NCBI RefSeq assembly: GCF_003713065.1
Contig: NZ_CP033433.1
Coordinates: 2,605,001-2,669,000, forward strand
Source: Cohnella candidum
GTDB lineage: Bacteria > Bacillota > Bacilli > Paenibacillales > Paenibacillaceae
Length of the DNA stretch: 64,000 bases
Direction of reading: 5' to 3'
Below are positions 57,019 through 64,000 of this stretch, piece after piece (within the stretch, counting starts at the first letter, position 1; every line of letters starts with the position of its first letter). The notes under the pieces are model-generated. The model was not told the origin of the DNA and searched no databases. It saw nothing but the letters and a program-made list of their open reading frames with translations. The position numbers and the translations under genes were made by a program.

Positions 57019-57945
57019 TCATTGATAGAACACCCATTTTTTCTGTCCGAGCCAGTTGGCTGCGATGAGCACCAGCGTGATCAGGAACAGGAACATGCCG
57101 ACCGCCGACGCATAGGAGAAGTTATAAAACTCGAAAGCGGACCGGTAGATATGGTACGTCATCGTCGTTGTGCTGAAAGACGGACCGCCCTTGGTCAGCA
57201 AGGCCATCTGGTAAAAGGCTTGGAGTCCTCCGATGATCGTAATGAGCAGCAAGAAAAACGACGTCGGCGAGATCAGCGGAAACGTAATGTGCTTGAAGCG
57301 TTGGAAGCGTCCCGCCCCGTCGATTTCGGCGGCCTCGTAGTAATCCTTGGACACGCCTTGCAGGGCCGCCAAGAACATGATGCAGTGGTAGCCGACGTCT
57401 TTCCAGGCGCCGATCAAGGCGAGCATCGGAAGCGCCCAATGCGTGTCCACCATATATTGCGGAGGTTTGTCCACCCCGAGGCTCATGAGCAGCGTATTCA
57501 CGGGCCCTTCGGTCGGATGGAGGAATACGTTCCAAACGACCAGCGTGGCCACGTAAGTCGTGATGTACGGAATGATGAAGAACGTACGCACGACTCCCCT
57601 CGCCCGCATTTTGCTGTTCAGGATAAGCGCCATTCCGAGCCCGAGAGCAAGCGTCAACGGAACGTAGATCACCATGTATAGCAGCGTGTTTTTCACGCTT
57701 TTCCAGAAGTCGGGGTCGTGCAGCATTTTGTCGTAGTACTGGAAGTGCTTGAATTCGAACGTGTTGGTCATCAGATCGACCTTGTACAAGCTTAAGAGAA
57801 ACACGCAAACCATCGGAATCAACACGAAAAGCAAAAAGCCGACGAGCGCCGGCAAGGCGAACAACAGGCCTGCGCGCCTCTCCAGCCTTTCGAGCGAATA
57901 GGCCCGCTTCGTTCTTGTCGGCTTGCCGTTAGCAACTGTCTCCAT
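57019..57945 (-). CDS. sugar ABC permease, MalF/LplB type (3)
   Basis: A 308-residue permease with six predicted helices and a charged N-terminus (KPTRTKRAYSLERLERRAG). EAA loop YEAAEIDGAGRFQRFKHITF. AAAGGAGGG site. First gene of the permease operon. Confidence 0.93.
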   Translation of the reverse strand: METVANGKPTRTKRAYSLERLERRAGLLFALPALVGFLLFVLIPMVCVFLLSLYKVDLMTNTFEFKHFQYYDKMLHDPDFWKSVKNTLLYMVIYVPLTLALGLGMALILNSKMRARGVVRTFFIIPYITTYVATLVVWNVFLHPTEGPVNTLLMSLGVDKPPQYMVDTHWALPMLALIGAWKDVGYHCIMFLAALQGVSKDYYEAAEIDGAGRFQRFKHITFPLISPTSFFLLLITIIGGLQAFYQMALLTKGGPSFSTTTMTYHIYRSAFEFYNFSYASAVGMFLFLITLVLIAANWLGQKKWVFYQ

Positions 57946-57973
57946 ATGAGCCCTCCTTTATTGCCTCTGTGTC

Positions 57974-58036
57974 ATTATGAAGCCGAGGGCCCCGCAGGAG
58001 GAATAGAACAATCGCCGCTCTTATTTGTAAAATCGT
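57974..58036 (-). promoter_or_regulatory. promoter and upstream element of the permease operon
   Basis: CATAAT (57979-57974) as -10 with no good -35, and ACGATTTTACAAA (58036-58024) upstream. The lack of a -35 suggests an activator, for which the response regulator at 51383 is the natural candidate. Confidence 0.6.
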
Positions 58037-58066
58037 CCGATCCGGATCGCCATGTCCCCATGAAGC

Positions 58067-58099
58067 CGAAAAGCCACCGTCCCTATGGAACGATGGCTT
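58067..58099 (-). terminator. terminator of the GH2 gene
   Basis: AAGCCACCGT (58071-58080) pairs with ACGATGGCTT (58090-58099), one G-U, 9-base loop; TTTT follows on minus. Confidence 0.8.
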
Positions 58100-58108
58100 C
58101 TCTCTTTT

Positions 58109-60919
58109 TTACAAGAAGGAATGAATGCCTCTCAACTTGAACAGGCTGAGTACCTGACCCAGCGTCAGGGTACCTTTTGGCTGAAAATCACCGCTTCTTG
58201 CGTAATTCAATAATTGCCGGAACAAGTAGGCCGCTGCCGGCTTCTTCAAATCGTCGACGTCGCGGAAAGCAAGGCTCGTAACGAGCAGCTGTCCTTCGCC
58301 GACATTGGCTTCGAATGCGTAAGCCAAGCGCTTGGCGCGGTTGAAATTGTCGATCGGCTCGATGATCGGATCGATTCCGGGCGCGGTATCCAAGCTTATG
58401 GCCGGGGAGCCGTTGAACAGCTCGTACCAGTGCCAGTCGGACTTCCCGTCGTGAGGGAAATCGCCTATCGCCGGATGGCCGTGGATGATAGTTCCCATCG
58501 TGCCGCCGGCCTGTTCTGAGAACATCAGGTAATTCCAAAACACCGGCAAATATTTCGTTAGGACGAAATCGTAGATCTCGCTTTCTCCCGCCAGCAGCCA
58601 GACCCGGCCGCCGTTCACGAGATACTGGAGCACGTTGGTGGTCAATCGTTCCACGATCGCGAGCCGCACGCCGCGTTCAGCGGGATAGGTAAACGGATCG
58701 AACTTCGCGTTGGCCTCCAATTGGGCGCCGTAAATCGCTTGCTTTATGAAGGAAGCGCTGCTCCACACCGATGGAAAGCCGGTATCGGGCTTTAACCGCT
58801 CGAACGTCCAGAACGACCACTCATTGCGGATCTCCGTCGGATCATTCCCGTTTTCCGTCTCTTGAAGCCACGCTTCAAGGACGAGCTTGCGGGCCCCGGA
58901 TTCCGGAACCCGGACGCTCACTCTGCCGATCTCATCCACGCTGCCGCGTTCGATCCCGGATACGGGGAACACCCCTTCTTCGAGCAGGTCCCCGTCCTGG
59001 GCGGAGAGCTTCCAGCATACACGGCCGGCAAGCTCGGAAGCATCACCGTAATGCGAAACCGATAGCCGGGCTTCCAGCGTCTCCCCGCCGAACAACGTCC
59101 GGCTTTCACATGCCATCAGCAGGGCAGTCGCTCCATTGAACCCGAGAAACCCGTCCGGTTCCGCAATGCCTTTGCTGTCCCAGAATACGTCGAGAATGCC
59201 CGTGGTAGCATGTCCTTGTCCGGGGAAATCCCGAATGTCCAGCAGTTGAAAGCCGGCCGCTCCCGGCGTGCGCCTGACGCGCTCCAATGCTTCCTTCAAA
59301 GATCGAACCTGATGGATGCCGGAAGCTTCGATGAACTCGCCGACCCGATCCTCCATCCCTTTGGCGCGCAAGGTCTGCTCCGTCGTCTCAAGCCAAGTCG
59401 GCTGAAGGACGCCCGAATACTTCACTTTCTCCTGCGGCCGTACATACATCGAAAATTGGGCGTGTTCATGGCCCAGAACCGGCTTTTCCGTCAATCGCGC
59501 GACGGCGGAGAAGTCCCGGTTCGTGGCGGGCATGGCGATCTCTTCGGTTTTGAGCGGTTTATGCCAGTTGAACGAATGGATATAGAAATCGCCCTCGCGG
59601 TCTTGCTCCGGAAGCTGCCCGAATCCTGTATTGTCCGTTACCAGCCGCGAAGGATCCCTTTCCCGTGCCAAACGCACGAGCTCATTCAGTCGTTCGTGCC
59701 CGTTGTCCTCGATCAATTCGTTGCCCATCGAAAACAGAACGAACGACGGGTGCTCGTTTAACCGGTCGTAGATCCGGATCAATTCTTCCTGCAGGAATGC
59801 GTCGACATCCGGATGCGGTGCGGTTCCCCGCGGTTGATAAACCGCCGACCAATGCGGAAGCTCCGTCTGCACGAGCATGCCGGCTTCATCCGCCGCTTCC
59901 CAGAACGGACGCGGAGCATTCCAGGAGTGCAGCCGGACATGATTGAAGCCGTAAGACCTGGCGATGCGGAATTGCCGTTCGTAATGCGCCTTGTCCCATA
60001 CCGGGTATCCGGTCAGAGGAAAAATGCAGCAGTCCACGTATCCGCGCAGAAAAACCGGCTGCTCGTTCAAAGCCAGCTGTTGACCTAAGGCTTTGATTTC
60101 GCGGAATCCGGTGCGTCGCTGAACGCGGTCCAGTTCCGCTCCGTCGCAGGCAATCATGAATTCGGCCTCGTACAAATGCGGAGCCGCATCGGACCACAGA
60201 TAAGGCTTCTCCCCGACCGGACACGCCAGAAGCGTCTCCTTTCCCCAGCAATCCGACGTCACCTCGAACGCTTCCCCGTTCGGCGCCCGGAATCGGGCGG
60301 TCAACGAACAAGCCGCCAATCGACTTGCTTCCCCGGCAACTTCGACACGGCAGCGGAAAGCCCGTTCCGCCAAATCCGCCGTGATCCGGACTTTCTGGAT
60401 CCGCGTCGGCGGCAGTGACTCCCAAACGGCGCCTCCCGTAATGCCTCCCCAGTGGGTCGCCGTATGGCGGGTGTGAATATGGCTTTCTTCCAATGGCAGC
60501 CTCATCCGGTTATCGATGCGGACCAGCAGTTCGTTTCGGCCCTGGACCAGAAGTCCGGTCAAATCATGGACATGTTCCGTGGACAGGCTTGTCTCGCGGC
60601 TCGCGTACACGCCGTTCACCCACACGTCCGAAGTCCAACGGACGCCGGCCAGCACCAGACGCTCCACGCCATCCCCTAGATGCTCTTCCACAACGATTTC
60701 TGTCCGGTACCAGGCAGGCCCGACATATTCGCGAACCTTGGTCCAAGTATCGATCTGTTTCAGGCGCGGCGCCTCTCCGAACCCCTGCTCTTCCCACGAG
60801 CCGGGCACCCGGATTCGACTCTCGAATCGGGAAACCTCCGGAAGCGCGCCGGCATATTCATCTTTCGGATCCATGAGGAACTGCCATTCCCCATCCAAAG
60901 AGACCCTCGTTCTTCCCAT
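58109..60919 (-). CDS. GH2 family glycoside hydrolase
   Basis: A 936-residue enzyme of family GH2, the beta-galactosidase/glucuronidase/mannosidase fold. No signal peptide, so cytoplasmic. Sugar-binding N domain (5-180, LDGEWQFLMDP and VWVNGVYAS), immunoglobulin-like domain, barrel (about 285-600) with LRGYVDCCIFPLTG, HSWNAPRPFWEAAD, the acid in LFSMGNELIEDN and the nucleophile region KPVLGHEHAQFSMY, then a long C-terminal extension. Exact substrate cannot be told. It lies with an ABC importer on the same strand, 19 bases after the permease, so it probably splits the imported oligosaccharide. Confidence 0.87.
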   Translation of the reverse strand: MGRTRVSLDGEWQFLMDPKDEYAGALPEVSRFESRIRVPGSWEEQGFGEAPRLKQIDTWTKVREYVGPAWYRTEIVVEEHLGDGVERLVLAGVRWTSDVWVNGVYASRETSLSTEHVHDLTGLLVQGRNELLVRIDNRMRLPLEESHIHTRHTATHWGGITGGAVWESLPPTRIQKVRITADLAERAFRCRVEVAGEASRLAACSLTARFRAPNGEAFEVTSDCWGKETLLACPVGEKPYLWSDAAPHLYEAEFMIACDGAELDRVQRRTGFREIKALGQQLALNEQPVFLRGYVDCCIFPLTGYPVWDKAHYERQFRIARSYGFNHVRLHSWNAPRPFWEAADEAGMLVQTELPHWSAVYQPRGTAPHPDVDAFLQEELIRIYDRLNEHPSFVLFSMGNELIEDNGHERLNELVRLARERDPSRLVTDNTGFGQLPEQDREGDFYIHSFNWHKPLKTEEIAMPATNRDFSAVARLTEKPVLGHEHAQFSMYVRPQEKVKYSGVLQPTWLETTEQTLRAKGMEDRVGEFIEASGIHQVRSLKEALERVRRTPGAAGFQLLDIRDFPGQGHATTGILDVFWDSKGIAEPDGFLGFNGATALLMACESRTLFGGETLEARLSVSHYGDASELAGRVCWKLSAQDGDLLEEGVFPVSGIERGSVDEIGRVSVRVPESGARKLVLEAWLQETENGNDPTEIRNEWSFWTFERLKPDTGFPSVWSSASFIKQAIYGAQLEANAKFDPFTYPAERGVRLAIVERLTTNVLQYLVNGGRVWLLAGESEIYDFVLTKYLPVFWNYLMFSEQAGGTMGTIIHGHPAIGDFPHDGKSDWHWYELFNGSPAISLDTAPGIDPIIEPIDNFNRAKRLAYAFEANVGEGQLLVTSLAFRDVDDLKKPAAAYLFRQLLNYARSGDFQPKGTLTLGQVLSLFKLRGIHSFL

Positions 60920-60938
60920 GTCGGCAATCCCTCCTTTC

Positions 60939-61742
60939 TCAGCCTTTGACCGCGCCGGCGGTCAGGCCCTTCATGAACGTGCGGGATCCCAGAAGGAACA
61001 GAAGGAGCACGGGAATCGTCGCCATCGTGAGCGCCGCCATGCGGGCGGCGTAGTCGGTCCTGTGCACGATGCCAAGATTCGAGATGAACACGGGAAGCGT
61101 GTACCATGTCGCTTTGTTGATCGTAACCAAAGGCAGCAAATAGTTGTTCCACGACCACAGGAACACCAGCGTGGCCAATGTCGCCAAGCCCGGCTTGATG
61201 ATCGGAAGCACGATCCGCCAGAAGATGCCGGGCTCCGAGCAGCCGTCGATGCGGGCGCATTCCAACAGATCGTTCGGAATGGAATCGCGGATGAACTGAA
61301 TCATGAAAAATCCGCCGAACGGGAAGGCCGCCCACACGAGGATGACCGGCCACAGCGTGTTCCCCACGCCAAGGTGGCGCATCTCGATGATGTAGCCGAT
61401 CAACCCGACCTGCGTCGGCACCATCATGGTAAGGATGACGAACAGCTGCAGCCATTTACGGCCGCGGAATTCGAACTTCGCCACGGCATAGCCGACCAGC
61501 GTGCTGGTCATCACGGCGATCGCGACGGCGGCGACGGAAACCGTCAGGCTGTTACCGTACACGCGGAGAAAATCGGAACGCAGCACCGTATGGAGGTTTT
61601 GTCCCAAGTAGTCGCCCGGCAGAATCGGAATGCCCTTGAACAAGTCCTCGGTGACATGGGTGCTCATGACGATCATGATGTAGAACGGAAACAGCGACAG
61701 CAGCGAGATGACGATCAGGCAAATCCATACGAGAGCTTTCAT
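60939..61742 (-). CDS. sugar ABC permease, MalG type (4)
   Basis: A 267-residue permease with six predicted helices; EAA loop LECARIDGCSEPGIFWRIVL and end LTAGAVKG. Its ATG overlaps the next permease's stop by four bases. Upstream neighbour of the GH2 gene in the operon. Confidence 0.93.
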   Translation of the reverse strand: MKALVWICLIVISLLSLFPFYIMIVMSTHVTEDLFKGIPILPGDYLGQNLHTVLRSDFLRVYGNSLTVSVAAVAIAVMTSTLVGYAVAKFEFRGRKWLQLFVILTMMVPTQVGLIGYIIEMRHLGVGNTLWPVILVWAAFPFGGFFMIQFIRDSIPNDLLECARIDGCSEPGIFWRIVLPIIKPGLATLATLVFLWSWNNYLLPLVTINKATWYTLPVFISNLGIVHRTDYAARMAALTMATIPVLLLFLLGSRTFMKGLTAGAVKG

Positions 61743-62686
61743 TTCGAATCCTCCTTCGGCGCCGTCAGCCGGTAGCTGAGCATGGAGAATACGACGATCA
61801 GCAGGAACAAGGAGTAGGCGATGGCCGACGCATACCCGAAGCGGGTATCGGAAATGAACGAGACGTCCACGAAGTGCCAGATCATCGTCAACGCGGTATT
61901 GTCAGGGCCGCCCACCTGAACCGAGCCCGACCAGCCGCCGTACAGCAGCTTCGGCTCATCGAACAATTGCAGCCCGTTAATGACGGAAGTCACGACGAGA
62001 AACACGCTGATATTGCGCAGCAGCGGCATCGTGATTTTCCGGAACGTATGGAATCCGGAGGAGCCGTCCACCCTCGCGGCTTCATAAACGTCCTGCGGAA
62101 TCACGGTCATGCCGGCCATGTAGATGATCATGAAATAGCCGAGGTTACGCCAGATGACCATCAAAGCGATGACGGCCCTGGAGGACCAAGGATTTTGCAG
62201 CCAATAAACGCCTTCCTGCGCCCAGCCGAACTTCACGAGCAGCAGATTGACGAGACCGGTCTGCCAGTCGAACAGGTAGGAGAAAATGAAGCCGATCGCG
62301 ACCGGCGTCGTAATGTACGGCAGCACGTTGATCGTTTGGATCAGCTTCTTGCCCCGGACCAGATGGAACGTCCAATAGGCGAGCAGCAGCCCGAGGATCA
62401 GCGTCACCGGGATGAACATCGCCATCATGATCAAGGTGTTCCACAGCGATTTGACGAACAAGGGATCATGCGTCCAAAGCTGGACGTAGTTTTTGAACCC
62501 GATATAAGTTTTCGAGCCAATGCCGTTCCAATCGTGCAGGCTTAGCACGAAGGAATAAATGACAGGGTACAGTTGAAAAGCCGCATAAGCCGCCACAAAC
62601 GGCAGGGCGAAAAGATAGGGCCACATACGTGGCCCCCATGCGCGTTTGCGGGATGCGGCGGATTTGACGGTACGTTCCGCGCTCAT
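61739..62686 (-). CDS. sugar ABC permease, MalF type (4)
   Basis: A 315-residue permease with six predicted helices; EAA loop YEAARVDGSSGFHTFRKITM. The start at 62686 leaves GAGGG at six bases; an upstream ATG at 62692 directly touches that site. Coupled to the MalG-type gene. Confidence 0.92.
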   Translation of the reverse strand: MSAERTVKSAASRKRAWGPRMWPYLFALPFVAAYAAFQLYPVIYSFVLSLHDWNGIGSKTYIGFKNYVQLWTHDPLFVKSLWNTLIMMAMFIPVTLILGLLLAYWTFHLVRGKKLIQTINVLPYITTPVAIGFIFSYLFDWQTGLVNLLLVKFGWAQEGVYWLQNPWSSRAVIALMVIWRNLGYFMIIYMAGMTVIPQDVYEAARVDGSSGFHTFRKITMPLLRNISVFLVVTSVINGLQLFDEPKLLYGGWSGSVQVGGPDNTALTMIWHFVDVSFISDTRFGYASAIAYSLFLLIVVFSMLSYRLTAPKEDSK

Positions 62687-62706
62687 GGTCATCCCTCGTT
62701 TGCTGT

Positions 62707-64000
62707 TTACTTCACGTTGGCGTCGGGCGCCTTGTTCTTAAACTCCGTTTTGAATTTCTCCAGCGCGGCGTCGGCTTTAATCGAAGCATCCTTCGTCCAA
62801 AGCGGATACAAGGCGTTCATCACCGAGTCTACGACCGAATCGTATTTGGATTGCGGAGCGCCTTTCATGTCGGGAACGATTTTATCGAGGTAATACCTCG
62901 CCAGGTTTTCACCGCCGAAGAATTCGTCGTAGGCGCCCGGAGCGTCGAATACCGCTTTTTGATCTTCATAGAACTTTTTGTTGCTGGTCATGTTGCCGAA
63001 GTTTTTAAAGCTGAACAGCGATCCTTCTTCCGACTGGTAGGCGAAATTGACGTATGCCCAAGCCGCTTCCTTCACTTTGCTGTCCTTATAGATTCCGATC
63101 GCGGTACCGCCGCGCGCGAATCCGGATTCCGGCGCTTTGACGAGTCCCCAGCGGCCTTTGCCTTCCGGATCGTTCGCCGAGATGTGCCATTTCGGACCCC
63201 ATGGAGCCATCGGATAAAACATGAACTCGCCTTTCGCCATGGAAGCGGACCACGCCGGCGTCCACAGCTCGTTCTTGCCCAGAATGCCGGCGTCGCGCAT
63301 CTGGAAGAGCGTGTCGATCGGCTTTTTCATCTTGGCCGTCAGGTCAACATCGGATCCGTTCACGTAGGATACGACATTCTGGTTTCTCAGCACGAGAAGC
63401 GCGTCGCCGAGTCCCGGGAACATGAGCACCTTGCCGCCGCTTTTCTCTTTCAGTTCCGTGCCCTTGGCGATGAACGCGTCCCAAGTCGGGATCAGCTTCT
63501 CCAGTTCGGCCGGATCGTCGGTGCCCCAGTATTGCTTCGCCAGGTCGCGTCGGTAGGCGAAACCCGCCGGCGTGATCGCCTGGTCGACGGCCACGACTTG
63601 GCCTTTGGAGTTCGAGATGAAAGGAATCGTATAGTCCATCACGCTATTGCGGTCGAAGTTATAAGGAGCTTGCTCCAGATTGTCCAGCACGTCCAGGTCG
63701 AACAGCTTGCCGCGGTAAGCCTCTTCCCCGAGGATGACGTCCGGCACGTCGGAGCCGGAAGCAATGCCGCTTTGCAGCTTTTGCAAATAATCGTTCGGAT
63801 TGACGACGGTCACTTCCACTTTGACGTTCGGGTACTTCTTGTTGAACTCCGGAATCATGCCTTTGTCGAAGGCCTCGTCCCAGTCCCATACTTTGATCGT
63901 GCCGCTGAGCTGCGTCGGATCGGTGCTCGCTGGCGCGGAGGCCGATGCGGATGCGCCGCCGGACGAAGCGGCCGGGCTGGCCGAGGATGGCGAAGCGCTT
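62707..64000 (-). CDS. sugar-binding lipoprotein (4), 5' end missing
   Basis: 431 codons of a family 1 solute-binding protein. The frame is open to the right edge, running through a Ser/Ala/Pro-rich linker (from 64000 to about 63925) typical just after a lipobox, so only the signal peptide is cut off. Fold parts: IKVWDWDEAFDKGMIPEFNK, DVPDVILGEEAYRG and YVNFAYQSEEGSLFSFKNFG. It is the binding protein for the two permeases that follow. Confidence 0.92.
   Translation of the reverse strand, partial: SASPSSASPAASSGGASASASAPASTDPTQLSGTIKVWDWDEAFDKGMIPEFNKKYPNVKVEVTVVNPNDYLQKLQSGIASGSDVPDVILGEEAYRGKLFDLDVLDNLEQAPYNFDRNSVMDYTIPFISNSKGQVVAVDQAITPAGFAYRRDLAKQYWGTDDPAELEKLIPTWDAFIAKGTELKEKSGGKVLMFPGLGDALLVLRNQNVVSYVNGSDVDLTAKMKKPIDTLFQMRDAGILGKNELWTPAWSASMAKGEFMFYPMAPWGPKWHISANDPEGKGRWGLVKAPESGFARGGTAIGIYKDSKVKEAAWAYVNFAYQSEEGSLFSFKNFGNMTSNKKFYEDQKAVFDAPGAYDEFFGGENLARYYLDKIVPDMKGAPQSKYDSVVDSVMNALYPLWTKDASIKADAALEKFKTEFKNKAPDANVK

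Overview
The window looks like a chromosomal segment of a GC-rich, spore-forming member of the Paenibacillaceae (Cohnella/Paenibacillus type). This is inferred from gene content: a Firmicutes-type sufCDSUB operon, a YhbH sporulation gene, LacI-controlled maltodextrin genes, several YesM/YesN two-component systems beside sugar ABC importers that lack their own ATPase, and the methionine-salvage pair mtnK-mtnA. No rRNA, tRNA, integrase, transposase or CRISPR array was seen.

Layout. 1-4586 (minus): suf Fe-S assembly operon with its promoter; sufB is cut by the left edge. 4619-7158 (minus): a DUF1802 protein, then an ECF sigma factor with its DUF4179 partner. 7198-16119: starch/maltodextrin block, with a cytoplasmic GH13 enzyme (plus, behind a leader that contains a terminator), the minus-strand set binding protein-MalF-MalG-lipoprotein amylase, and a divergent LacI regulator around a regulatory region with two LacI-type operators and a cre-like site. 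16245-18887: mtnK, mtnA and a DUF1805 protein. 19061-24027: an unknown protein, six tandem 52-bp hairpin repeats, a GGDEF/EAL protein, a DUF423 protein and an HD-GYP protein. 24040-34373: response regulator, histidine kinase, membrane-anchored sugar-binding protein, two lipoprotein binding proteins, two permeases and an MFS carrier, all on plus. 34419-37834: chemotaxis receptor and yhbH.

38079-45363 is the accessory part. Two AT-rich blocks interrupt the GC-rich backbone. The first holds a 1062-residue protein combining an HD-like region with an Hsp90/GHKL-type ATPase. The second holds a DUF4041-type coiled-coil protein with a C-terminal GIY-YIG-like domain and a two-helix membrane protein. 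The blocks are bounded by diverged copies of yhbH pieces and by a duplicated 59-residue membrane-protein gene, then by remnants of a GH127 gene and an AraC regulator fused by a deletion. I regard this as a strain-specific island and the best candidate for an undescribed, possibly anti-phage, system; that function is inference.

45367-51248: two divergent sulfate-type binding proteins without a permease, a WG-repeat protein, an ATP-grasp ligase resembling D-aspartate ligase, and a short-chain dehydrogenase. 51383-64000 (minus): a second YesMN pair with its ABC importer, whose two promoters share an exact 13-bp element at the same spacing, then a GH2 enzyme beside a third ABC importer whose binding protein runs off the right edge. 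The common theme is sensing, import and hydrolysis of plant-type carbohydrates.
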